Assembly: GCA_944364705.1 (NCBI GenBank)
Contig: CALVWH010000106.1
Location: 1-20,878 of the forward strand
Reading direction: 5' to 3'
DNA: 20,878 nt
From: an uncultured Bacilli bacterium
GTDB taxonomy: Bacteria > Bacillota_I > Bacilli_A > RF39 > UBA660
Notes under the pieces: model-generated
Database searches by the model: none
Seen by the model: the letters and a program-made list of their open reading frames with translations, nothing else
What the model was told of the DNA's origin: nothing
Translations under genes and position numbers: made by a program
Part shown: positions 1 through 6,291 of the stretch, piece by piece
Layout of the letters: every line of letters starts with the position of its first letter
Position numbering within the stretch: position 1 is the first letter of the stretch

Positions 1-276
1 TATCGTCCTATAAGACATAAAAGTTATATTTTATATGTTGAAAGAAATACAAATGATCTTTATAAGTTTGGTTTTTCTGTTGGTAAAAAAATAGGGAATG
101 CGGTTGTAAGAAATAAAATAAAGAGACAATTAAAGAATATATTAGATAAAAAGGACTATTCAAACAATTTTAATTGTATTATAATAGTTACGAAGGGGAT
201 TATTTCAAAAGATTTTTCACAAAGAGAAAAAGAATTGTGGGAAGCGCTTGCTTTCGCAGGAATTAAAGGAGAATGA
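1..276 (+). CDS. rnpA: Ribonuclease P protein component (5' truncated by window edge)
   Basis: This is the protein subunit of RNase P, which helps the catalytic RNA cleave the 5' leader of pre-tRNA. Frame 1 is open from base 1 to the TGA at 274-276, giving 91 residues; the start lies outside the window. The diagnostic RNR motif is visible as KKIGNAVVRNKIKR, preceded by FGFSVG, followed by the usual basic helix and the C-terminal strand (CIIIVTKG). The order rnpA-yidC-jag is the classical Bacillota arrangement next to oriC. The yidC ATG follows the rnpA stop by one base, so the two are in one transcript, and the yidC ribosome binding site lies inside the last rnpA codons. The only anomaly is the window cut. 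Confidence 0.95.
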   Translation, partial: YRPIRHKSYILYVERNTNDLYKFGFSVGKKIGNAVVRNKIKRQLKNILDKKDYSNNFNCIIIVTKGIISKDFSQREKELWEALAFAGIKGE

Positions 277-277
277 G

Positions 278-1207
278 ATGAAAAAGAATATAAAGAAATT
301 TTTTGTACTTTGCTTTTTACTTTTAACCTTAACGGGATGTACAAAATATATGAAAGATGATAATGGACAAATTGTTAAAAATGAAATTACTGGTCAAAAT
401 TTGCCTTCGAATATTTTGTGTCAGCCCTTAGATGAAGATGTTCGAAAAATATATAAAGAAAATGGAATTAAATTAGATGATTTACCAGCTTGTGAAGGAT
501 ATTCGATTACTTCTGGTGGTTATGAAGGAATTTGGACAACTATTTTCGTAAAACCATTAGCGTGGGTAATTATAAAAGTAGGGGAATTCGTTAAGAATTA
601 CGGAATTGCAATTGCGTTAGTTACGTTATTAATTCGTCTTGTTTTATATCCACTTACGAAAAAAACAGCAATGCAGTCTGAAAATCTAAAGAAAGCAAAA
701 CCAGAGCTTGATCGGTTAGAAAAGAAATATAAAGGAAAAGATCAAAATGATCAAAACATTATGATGCAAAAATCAACAGAGATGTTAGCGATTTATAAAA
801 AATATAATATTAATCCAATGTCGGGTTGCTTATTTTCCTTTATTCAAATCCCATTATTTTTTGCTTTTTATGAAGCGTTATATCGTTTACCAGTGATCTT
901 TGAAGAAAGTTTGTTTGGATTTCAATTAGCAACCACTCCAGCCATCGCTTTTTCAAAAGGAGAATTCCTATATATCATTTTTGTAATTCTTGTTATTTTA
1001 ACAACGTATCTTTCATTTAAATTAAATGCAACAGCAACCATGGGTGACGAACAAGCAAAACAAATGAAGATGATGAGTAATTTTATGATAATTTTTATCG
1101 GAATTGCATCTCTTACTGTTTCTACAGGAATTGCGATTTACTGGATTTGCAATAGTACATTTACGATTATCCAAAATTTAATGGTAAAAAGGAGAAGTAA
1201 TGGATGA
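278..1207 (+). CDS. yidC: YidC/Oxa1 membrane protein insertase, lipoprotein type
   Basis: This membrane insertase (SpoIIIJ/YidC) folds and inserts proteins into the cytoplasmic membrane, alone or with SecYEG. I chose the ATG at 278 (309 aa) rather than the in-frame TTG at 248, because AAAGGAG at 265-271 lies 6 nt upstream. Residues 1-21 are a lipoprotein signal peptide with lipobox LTGC, so Cys21 should be lipidated. Residues 22-80 form an extracellular stretch with Cys48 and Cys72. The YidC core follows: a first helix with the conserved hydrophilic-groove arginine (Arg110 in LLIRLVLYP), a charged cytoplasmic coiled loop (about 118-155), then helices around 171-190, 219-240 and 256-292, and a basic tail. 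Bacillus homologues are shorter (around 260 aa); the extra length is in the N-terminal exported part. It overlaps jag by 4 bases (ATGA). Confidence 0.95.
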   Translation: MKKNIKKFFVLCFLLLTLTGCTKYMKDDNGQIVKNEITGQNLPSNILCQPLDEDVRKIYKENGIKLDDLPACEGYSITSGGYEGIWTTIFVKPLAWVIIKVGEFVKNYGIAIALVTLLIRLVLYPLTKKTAMQSENLKKAKPELDRLEKKYKGKDQNDQNIMMQKSTEMLAIYKKYNINPMSGCLFSFIQIPLFFAFYEALYRLPVIFEESLFGFQLATTPAIAFSKGEFLYIIFVILVILTTYLSFKLNATATMGDEQAKQMKMMSNFMIIFIGIASLTVSTGIAIYWICNSTFTIIQNLMVKRRSNG

Positions 1208-1821
1208 AATATTATAAAGTAGAAGGAAAAAATGAAGAAGAAATATTAGCTCAAGTGGAAACACAATACAATTTAAAAAAAGAAGATATCTTTTATCGGA
1301 TTGAAGAAAAAAACGGAGGTTTATTTAAAGGAAAAAAAATCGTAGCTTCTGTTTTACCAAAAGAAGAAATTAAAAATTACATTTTTGATTTTTTTGAAAA
1401 ATTGGAAAGTGCTATGGGATTTTCTATTGAAACGAAAGTAGAAAATCCTAGCGATAATTTATTTAAAATAACGATCGATACGGAAGATAATGCAATTTTA
1501 ATTGGAAAAGAAGGAAAAAATTTAAGAGCCCTTCAAAAAATATTAAAACAGGCGATTGTTAGTCGAACCGATTTCAATGTGAAAATTAATTTAGAAATTG
1601 GCGATTATAAAGAACAAAAGTTAAAAAGAATTGAAAGTTTAACAAGAAAGTTAGCACAAGAAGTTATAAGAACAAAAGTAGATGTTAAAATGGACTCTAT
1701 GAATTCTTATGAAAGAAGATTTGTTCATAATTTAATTAGTGAATATACAATGCTTACTACCCAAAGTGAAGGGGAAGAACCAAACCGTTATGTCGTTATT
1801 AAATATAAAGATAAGAACTGA
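1204..1821 (+). CDS. khpB: Jag/KhpB RNA-binding protein (Jag_N, KH, R3H)
   Basis: This RNA-binding partner of KhpA acts in post-transcriptional control and cell-envelope growth in Bacillota. The 205 residues show all three family domains: an N-terminal Jag_N (about 1-50, ending in the GLFKGKK region), a KH domain with the GxxG loop GKEG at 101-104, and a C-terminal R3H domain with Arg171-x3-His175 in SYERRFVH. Start and stop overlap the yidC end as ATGA (1204-1207), indicating translational coupling. The stop codon TGA (1819-1821) is the first triplet of the 9-bp duplication made by the adjacent IS, so the insertion landed immediately behind the gene without damaging it. Its natural terminator was destroyed, as described under the IS entry. 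Confidence 0.95.
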   Translation: MKYYKVEGKNEEEILAQVETQYNLKKEDIFYRIEEKNGGLFKGKKIVASVLPKEEIKNYIFDFFEKLESAMGFSIETKVENPSDNLFKITIDTEDNAILIGKEGKNLRALQKILKQAIVSRTDFNVKINLEIGDYKEQKLKRIESLTRKLAQEVIRTKVDVKMDSMNSYERRFVHNLISEYTMLTTQSEGEEPNRYVVIKYKDKN

Positions 1822-1834
1822 AAAGTTCAGTTCT
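1814..1834 (+). other. Hairpin at the jag end / IS left junction, without T-tract
   Basis: AGAACTGAA (1814-1822) and TTCAGTTCT (1826-1834) are perfect 9-bp inverted arms around the loop AAG. The right arm is partly IS sequence (CAGTTCT, from 1828). The hairpin therefore arose by the insertion. It is not followed by a T-run, so termination of jag transcripts here is doubtful. Confidence 0.7.
1819..1827. repeat. IS target-site duplication, left copy
   Basis: The sequence TGAAAAGTT is identical to 3346-3354. Its first three bases are the jag stop codon. One further base (C) after each copy also matches, so 10 bp cannot be excluded, but 9 bp keeps both IS ends symmetrical (CAG...CTG). Confidence 0.85.
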
Positions 1835-1848
1835 AAGGAGTGAAATTT
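1828..1848 (+). repeat. IS left terminal inverted repeat
   Basis: The repeat begins CAGTTCTAAGGAGTGAAA. It matches the reverse complement of 3325-3345 at 17 of 21 positions, including an uninterrupted AGGAGTGAAA. Confidence 0.82.
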
Positions 1849-1930
1849 AATTTTTGCTCTTTTTATGTGAAAAAAGGTGGAAAAGAAAAATTTTTTCGCA
1901 AAATTAGAACTTTTGAAAAAACAAAACCAA

Positions 1931-1970
1931 CAAAAAAAGATTCTGTAAACTCCCCCAAAAAAAACAGAAT
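1931..1970 (-). terminator. Intrinsic terminator of the transposase gene
   Basis: On the minus strand, ATTCTGT (1964-1970) pairs with ACAGAAT (1940-1946) around a 17-nt loop containing GGGGG, followed by C and seven T's (1932-1938). It lies 26 bases past the transposase stop and inside the IS. Confidence 0.7.
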
Positions 1971-1995
1971 TGGTATTTATTATTAGAAAGAAATG

Positions 1996-3285
1996 TTATA
2001 TAATAAAAGTGTCGAATCTTAATTGAAAATTATGATTAAGAGAGACATTGACATGTGAGGAAATAAGTTCGTTTAGAATAGCGAAACTTATTTCTTTTAT
2101 TTTGCCTTGAAAAGGTTTTGCTAAAGTAGAACCTAAGTCTAATAATTGTCTGATAGTATGAGCAAATTGAACAAATAAATAGTGAGCTTTCATTGCATTA
2201 TAATCAAGACTACACATATGATTAATGTTGAATAAAATATTTTTTTGAATATTGAAACCTTGATTTTCAATTTTCCAACGTCTTCGTCCTAAATTAATAA
2301 TAGTTTTGATATTTGAATCATCAACAAATAAGTTAGTGATATAAGTAAAGACTTTGGAATCTTCAATATATCTAATAATATTAAAAGAATATTTATTATA
2401 TTGATAATCTTTAACTAAAAAGTAATTATTGAAAGTAGACCCTGTTTCAAGAGAGATAATTCCCTCAAAATCTCGATTAACAGTTTGAAGTTTATCAGAT
2501 TTTAAACGAAAGATATAATCCCAATTATTATTAAGACAAAGTTTGATGAAAGGCCCAGAAGCATAAAGAGAATCACCAGTAATGATAAAATTAAGTTTAG
2601 GGAAATTCTTTTTTAAACGAATAGCCATTCGTTTAAAGGCATTCATTTCACAATCTTGTTTTTTTAAATTAATAACAGATGGATCTGGATTTTCAATAAA
2701 TTCAGAGTCAATAGATAAAACAAAAGAATCAAAAACAAGTTTAGCTTCTAATACATGATGTTCATATGATATTGAACCATCACTATGTTTTTTTACAATG
2801 CAATGGTCACAATGTTTATGATTAAAAGAAACGAGACCAGTACCATCAATTAGAAGTTGAAATCTACCATTGTATCTAAATCTATCGAACATTTTAGATC
2901 TAATTAAAGTATAAACAATATATTTTTGAATTTTTCTAAGTTCAGAAATATTTAAGTCATCAAAAACATCATTAATTGTATCATAATGAGGAAGATCAGA
3001 TAGTTCTTCATTTATAATTTTAGACAAATTAGAAATAGCGTTATCACTATTAAATTTATTAGTTAAAGAATTCATAGTAGCAATACCACAAAGAAGAGCA
3101 AAAAGACGAGTTACACAAATCGCTTTCATTGAATAAGTAACTTTTCCTTGTTGCCTTTTATCAGATAATTCACTAAACATAATAAAAAGTCTAGGAAGAT
3201 ATTTATCAATAATATTATATAAGCCACAAATTAATGATTTATCCTTTTTTAATTTTCTTTTTTCTATTCTTCTCACAAATATCAA
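1996..3285 (-). CDS. IS4-like DDE transposase
   Basis: This DDE (RNase H-fold) transposase catalyses cut-and-paste movement of the surrounding IS. The 429 residues are uninterrupted. Candidate catalytic residues are Asp147 in LLIDGTG, Asp238 in ITGDSLYAS and Glu340 in RRRWKIENQG, where Arg336-x3-Glu340 followed by Lys348 resembles the Y-R-E-K box of IS4-type enzymes. The N-terminal 100 residues are basic and helical, probably DNA-binding. The conserved ENQGFNIQKN and DYNAMKAHYL stretches are typical of a group common in gut Bacillota. The start is uncertain: no ATG is present near the 5' end. TTG at 3283-3285 is very close to the AAAGG site, and GTG at 3274-3276 is 12 nt from it. No truncation or frameshift is visible, so the element may be active. 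Confidence 0.88.
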   Translation of the reverse strand: MIFVRRIEKRKLKKDKSLICGLYNIIDKYLPRLFIMFSELSDKRQQGKVTYSMKAICVTRLFALLCGIATMNSLTNKFNSDNAISNLSKIINEELSDLPHYDTINDVFDDLNISELRKIQKYIVYTLIRSKMFDRFRYNGRFQLLIDGTGLVSFNHKHCDHCIVKKHSDGSISYEHHVLEAKLVFDSFVLSIDSEFIENPDPSVINLKKQDCEMNAFKRMAIRLKKNFPKLNFIITGDSLYASGPFIKLCLNNNWDYIFRLKSDKLQTVNRDFEGIISLETGSTFNNYFLVKDYQYNKYSFNIIRYIEDSKVFTYITNLFVDDSNIKTIINLGRRRWKIENQGFNIQKNILFNINHMCSLDYNAMKAHYLFVQFAHTIRQLLDLGSTLAKPFQGKIKEISFAILNELISSHVNVSLNHNFQLRFDTFII

Positions 3286-3298
3286 CTACCTTTATATA

Positions 3299-3310
3299 AT
3301 TATACCAAAT
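3299..3310 (-). promoter_or_regulatory. Extended -10 promoter of the transposase
   Basis: On the minus strand TGGTATAAT gives a perfect TATAAT (3299-3304) with an upstream TG dinucleotide. It lies about 15 bases before the first possible start codon. No convincing -35 is visible. Confidence 0.5.
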
Positions 3311-3324
3311 AATTGATTGCGAAG

Positions 3325-3345
3325 AATTTTCACTCCTCAGTGCTG
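3325..3345 (-). repeat. IS right terminal inverted repeat
   Basis: Read on the minus strand, the repeat begins CAGCACTGAGGAGTGAAA. It is the partner of 1828-1848 and ends flush with the right copy of the target duplication. Confidence 0.82.
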
Positions 3346-3354
3346 TGAAAAGTT
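3346..3354. repeat. IS target-site duplication, right copy
   Basis: The sequence TGAAAAGTT directly follows the IS right end. It formed part of the loop and 3' arm of the ancestral jag terminator. Confidence 0.85.
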
Positions 3355-3362
3355 CTTTTTTC

Positions 3363-3391
3363 TTGTATTTCTTATTTGAATTCTATATAAT
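3363..3391 (+). promoter_or_regulatory. Promoter of the HD-mnmE-ZIP operon
   Basis: TTGTAT (3363-3368), a 17-nt spacer and a perfect TATAAT (3386-3391) lie 21 bases upstream of the HD-gene start codon. The -35 is weak (TTG only). The promoter was not displaced by the IS. Confidence 0.55.
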
Positions 3392-3412
3392 AAAAAAAGA
3401 AGGAAGGATTTT

Positions 3413-3916
3413 ATGAAAAACAGAAGGGAAGATTTTTTTGAAGTCGTTGCTTTTATTTTAAATCATCCAGAATTTCAACGAAGAAAAACATTTAAACATC
3501 ATGGAGAAGAAACGGTTTATGATCATAGTTTAAAAGTTGCCTATTATTCTTATGTCTTAGCACGTCTTCTTCATGTTGATGCAGAAACGACAGCCATTGC
3601 TGGATTGCTTCATGATTTTTATACGACTCCTTGGATGGATGATCCTGTGAAACATAAAAGAATTCGTGATCTTCATGGATTTGCTCATCCCAAGATTGCT
3701 TATGAAAATACAAAAAAATATTTTCCTCAAGTAGTGGATCCAAAAGTAAGAGATGTTATTGTAAAACATATGTTTCCATTAACAATTTTGCCTCCCATTT
3801 ATATTGAAGGATGGATTGTCACTTTCGTGGATAAATATGTTTCTTTAACGGTTTTTAAAGATGTGAAAAATTTACCAAAATATGTAGGTATTAAAGGAAA
3901 GAGGAAAGAAAAATGA
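3413..3916 (+). CDS. HD-domain metal-dependent phosphohydrolase
   Basis: This small (167 aa) HD-superfamily hydrolase has no identified substrate. The HD signature is clear: His38 in VYDHSLKVA, His67-Asp68 in GLLHDFYTTPW, His88/His92 in DLHGFAHP, His119 in VKHMFPL and Asp140 in FVDKYVS, matching the H...HD...H...H...D metal-ligand pattern of single-domain HD proteins. There is no membrane segment or second domain. GGAAGG lies 5-6 bases before the ATG. The end overlaps the mnmE start by 4 bases (ATGA at 3913-3916), so it is translationally coupled to a tRNA-modification GTPase. Before the IS insertion it lay only about 65 bp behind jag. A nucleotide or RNA-related phosphatase role is plausible from context but is inference. 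Confidence 0.85.
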   Translation: MKNRREDFFEVVAFILNHPEFQRRKTFKHHGEETVYDHSLKVAYYSYVLARLLHVDAETTAIAGLLHDFYTTPWMDDPVKHKRIRDLHGFAHPKIAYENTKKYFPQVVDPKVRDVIVKHMFPLTILPPIYIEGWIVTFVDKYVSLTVFKDVKNLPKYVGIKGKRKEK

Positions 3917-5268
3917 ATGATACCATTGCTGCAATTGCGACCGCTTTAGGGAGTAATGCAATTTCCATTATTCGTGTGAGTGGGGAAGATTCCATTGAAA
4001 AAGTAGAAAAAATTTTTAAAGGAAAAAAACTTAGTCAAGTGCCTACACATACGATTCATTATGGTCATATAGTAGATAATGACAAAATAGTTGATGAAGT
4101 ATTGGTAACGGTAATGCGAAGTCCGAAAACTTATACAACGGAAAATATTGTAGAAATTAATTGTCATGGTGGAATTGCTGCGACAAATCATGTTTTTCAA
4201 TTGTTGTTATCTCAAGGAATTCGTGTTGCAGAACCTGGAGAATTTACGAAAAGAGCTTTTCTAAATGGAAGAGTGGATTTATTAAAAGCTGAAGCGGTTA
4301 TGGATGTAATTAATGCGAAAACGGAACCATCGTTACAATTAGCAATCAATCAAGTAAGTGGAAGGGTATCGAGTCAAATCCATGATTTAAGAAATTCTTT
4401 TAGCGAAATTATTTCTCATATTGAAGTTAACATTGATTATCCAGAATATGAAGATGTTACTGAATTAACCAATGAGGATATTAAACCAAAATTATTAACT
4501 TTAAAAGAAAAGATGGAATCTTTGTTAAAAGAAAGTAAGGTTGGAAAGATTATTAAAGAAGGGATTACGACTTGCATTATTGGAAGACCAAACGTAGGAA
4601 AAAGTAGTTTGCTAAATTGTTTGCTTGAAGAAGAGAAGGCCATTGTTACTGATGTCGCTGGTACTACTAGAGATATTGTAGAAGGAACCATTTCCATTGA
4701 TGGAATTTTATTAAATATAATTGATACGGCAGGAATTCGGCAAACGGATGATTTAGTAGAATCGATTGGTGTTAAAAAAAGCTTAGAATATATGGAAAAA
4801 GCGGAACTTATTTTATTTGTATTGAATCAAAATGAACCTTTAACGAAAGAAGAAGAAGAAATTTTTAAGAAATTAAAAGGGAAAAATTATCTTCTTGTTA
4901 TGAATAAAAGTGATTTAAAGCAAAAAATGGATTTTTCTTTATTTCCGAAAGATCGAATGGTGATTATAAGTACCCTTACTGGTTCTGGAATTTCAGAATT
5001 AAAAAAGAAAATCAAAGAATTATTTCATTTGAATCAGATTGAACAACAAGATTTTACGTATTTAAGTAATGCCAGAAGTATTGCTTTATTAAAAGAAAGT
5101 ATCCGATTTTTAGAAAATGCCATTCAAGGAATCGAAGAAGAATATCCGATCGATATGGTAGAACTTGATATTCGTTATGCATGGGAAAAATTAGGAGAAA
5201 TTACTGGAGAAACTTATAAAGAAGAATTATTAGACCAACTATTTAGTCGTTTTTGTTTAGGAAAATAA
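3913..5268 (+). CDS. mnmE: tRNA modification GTPase MnmE
   Basis: MnmE works with MnmG to form carboxymethylaminomethyl-uridine at the wobble position of certain tRNAs, using a folate one-carbon unit and GTP hydrolysis. The 451 residues match the family's usual length. An N-terminal folate-binding domain (1-120, with TIAAIATALGSNAISIIRVSG and the EINCHGG segment) is followed by a helical domain and the inserted G domain: P-loop GRPNVGKS 224-231, G2 TTRD around 251, DTAG 271-274 and NKSD 331-334. The C-terminus is CLGK (448-451), the catalytic C(I/L/V)GK box. It sits directly between jag and mnmG as in Bacillus, except that four genes now separate it from mnmG. A ZIP transporter follows 13 bases later, probably in the same operon. 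Confidence 0.97.
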   Translation: MNDTIAAIATALGSNAISIIRVSGEDSIEKVEKIFKGKKLSQVPTHTIHYGHIVDNDKIVDEVLVTVMRSPKTYTTENIVEINCHGGIAATNHVFQLLLSQGIRVAEPGEFTKRAFLNGRVDLLKAEAVMDVINAKTEPSLQLAINQVSGRVSSQIHDLRNSFSEIISHIEVNIDYPEYEDVTELTNEDIKPKLLTLKEKMESLLKESKVGKIIKEGITTCIIGRPNVGKSSLLNCLLEEEKAIVTDVAGTTRDIVEGTISIDGILLNIIDTAGIRQTDDLVESIGVKKSLEYMEKAELILFVLNQNEPLTKEEEEIFKKLKGKNYLLVMNKSDLKQKMDFSLFPKDRMVIISTLTGSGISELKKKIKELFHLNQIEQQDFTYLSNARSIALLKESIRFLENAIQGIEEEYPIDMVELDIRYAWEKLGEITGETYKEELLDQLFSRFCLGK

Positions 5269-5281
5269 AAGGAGGAAGACT

Positions 5282-6094
5282 ATGGTTGGTCTTTTTGGTG
5301 GAATTTCACCAATTCTCGGTGCTTTATTGGCAACTTTATTTACTTGGTTTTTAACAATGGTTGGAGCATCGGTTGTATTTTTCTTTAAAAAAGTAAATAA
5401 AACCGTCATGGATGGTATGTTAGGATTTGCTGCTGGAGTTATGATTGCCGCTTCGTTTTGGTCTTTACTATCTCCAGCGATTGAAATGGCTGAAAGCTTA
5501 AATTTAAATGCATGGCTCCTTACTTTTTTAGGATTTTTTAGTGGGGGATTAATCTTATATATAGGGGATAGTATTTATAGTTATTATATAAAAAATCATC
5601 CCAAACAAAAAAAAGAAAGCAAAGAAAGTAGTATGAAACGTTGTCTTATGCTTATTTTTTCCATAACGCTTCATAACATTCCAGAAGGATTAGCTGTCGG
5701 AGTTGCTTTTGGAAGTTTAGCATATGGTTTAGAAGGAGCAACAATAGGTTCTGCTTTGGTTTTAGCTTTAGGAATTGGTCTTCAAAATTTTCCAGAAGGA
5801 AGTGCTGTTTCTTTACCACTTAGAAGAGAAGGGTACTCTAGGAAAAAAGCATTTTTTTATGGGCAAGCAAGTGGAATTGTGGAACCAATTGCCGGAGTAT
5901 TAGGGGCATTACTTGTCATTAAAATACAACTGTTACTACCATTTTTATTAGCGTTTGCAGCAGGAGCTATGATTTATGTAGTTGTAGAAGAGTTAATTCC
6001 AGAAAGTCAAGCAAATAAAAGGAAAGATCTGATGGCATTATTTACGTTAATTGGCTTTTCTGTGATGATGATTTTAGATGTTGCTTTAGGGTAA
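5282..6094 (+). CDS. ZIP-family divalent metal transporter
   Basis: This is a polytopic membrane transporter of the ZIP family (GufA/ZupT-like bacterial branch), which imports Zn2+ or other divalent metals. Eight hydrophobic segments fit the 270 residues. The metal-site signatures are present: HNIPEG at 131-136 in TM4, QNFPEG at 168-173 in TM5, Glu201 in GQASGIVEP and EELIPE at 236-241. A lysine-rich cytoplasmic loop (about 104-120) separates TM3 from TM4; it lacks the histidine cluster of many ZIPs. AGGAGG lies 7-8 bases before the ATG and 13 bases after the mnmE stop, suggesting co-transcription. Metal preference cannot be read from sequence. Its stop codon lies within the palindrome that contains a Noc-type site. 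Confidence 0.9.
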   Translation: MVGLFGGISPILGALLATLFTWFLTMVGASVVFFFKKVNKTVMDGMLGFAAGVMIAASFWSLLSPAIEMAESLNLNAWLLTFLGFFSGGLILYIGDSIYSYYIKNHPKQKKESKESSMKRCLMLIFSITLHNIPEGLAVGVAFGSLAYGLEGATIGSALVLALGIGLQNFPEGSAVSLPLRREGYSRKKAFFYGQASGIVEPIAGVLGALLVIKIQLLLPFLLAFAAGAMIYVVVEELIPESQANKRKDLMALFTLIGFSVMMILDVALG

Positions 6095-6116
6095 AATATT
6101 TCCCGGGAAATATTTT
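6093..6116. promoter_or_regulatory. Perfect 24-bp palindrome containing a Noc-binding-site consensus
   Basis: Bases 6098-6111 read ATTTCCCGGGAAAT, the consensus known for the Bacillus subtilis nucleoid-occlusion protein Noc. The symmetry extends to 24 bp (6093-6116). A Noc-like gene is encoded at 13074-14714. The palindrome overlaps the ZIP stop codon. It could fold as an RNA hairpin, but the T's that would form a tail are part of the stem, so it is a poor terminator, and a proper one follows at 6133-6160. Confidence 0.8.
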
Positions 6117-6132
6117 TGGACTAAATTTTAAT

Positions 6133-6160
6133 AAAAGAGAAGAGAGTATCTTCTTTTTTT
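6133..6160 (+). terminator. Intrinsic terminator of the HD-mnmE-ZIP operon
   Basis: AGAAGA (6138-6143), loop GAGTA and TCTTCT (6149-6154) are followed by a T-run to 6160. Upstream A's can extend the stem by pairing with the T-run. Confidence 0.7.
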
Positions 6161-6184
6161 CGAGGGAAAATTTTGAAAATGTTG

Positions 6185-6214
6185 TTGACTTTTCAAAGAT
6201 TTCTTTGTTATAGT
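6185..6214 (+). promoter_or_regulatory. Promoter upstream of the flippase gene
   Basis: TTGACT (6185-6190), an 18-nt spacer and TATAGT (6209-6214). Transcription would begin near 6221, about 70 bases before the flippase start codon, and runs at once into a hairpin at 6229-6243. Confidence 0.65.
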
Positions 6215-6228
6215 GTAAATAGTGGAGA

Positions 6229-6255
6229 ACAATCTTAGATTGTCTTTTTTTTTTT
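6229..6255 (+). terminator. Promoter-proximal terminator or attenuator in the flippase leader
   Basis: ACAATC and GATTGT form a 6-bp stem around TTA, followed by C and at least ten T's. It lies only about 10 bases after the predicted transcription start and before the flippase, so it would limit or regulate read-through. Confidence 0.6.
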
Positions 6256-6291
6256 ATTTATGATAAAATAAAATAAGAAAAGAGGGATGAA

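Larger units (their letters stand above)
1828..3345 (-). mobile_element. Complete IS4-like insertion sequence (1518 bp)
   Basis: The element is bounded by imperfect terminal inverted repeats at 1828-1848 and 3325-3345 that match at 17 of 21 positions. Both begin CAG and share AGGAGTGAAA read inward. The sequence TGAAAAGTT directly abuts both ends (1819-1827 and 3346-3354), an exact 9-bp target duplication. Inside is one intact transposase on the minus strand with a terminator behind it. The R-x3-E signature and the 9-bp duplication fit the broad IS4 superfamily; I cannot name the IS. Excising the element and one duplication copy rejoins AAGAACT-GAAA-AGTTCTT plus T's, a perfect intrinsic terminator for rnpA-yidC-jag, so the target was that terminator. 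Confidence 0.88.
3322..3361 (+). terminator. Composite intrinsic terminator spanning the IS right junction
   Basis: AAGAATTTTCAC (3322-3333) pairs with GTGAAAA-G-TTCTT (3345-3357) through a single bulged G, with an 11-nt loop and a run of six T's. The left arm is IS sequence; the end of the right arm and the T-run are the remnant of the ancestral jag terminator. It should stop plus-strand read-through from the IS before the HD-mnmE operon. Confidence 0.7.

Noticed and set aside
248..277. TTG start giving a 10-residue longer YidC
   Set aside because: It would overlap rnpA and precede the ribosome binding site; ATG at 278 directly yields a proper lipoprotein signal.
1880..1925. T-rich/A-rich inverted stretch at the IS left side as an extra terminator
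   Set aside because: Pairing is only runs of T with A, broken by CGC; no GC-containing stem.
3492..3769. Two minus-strand open frames within the HD gene
   Set aside because: The plus-strand HD motifs and operon overlap explain this stretch; the antisense frames lack initiation signals.
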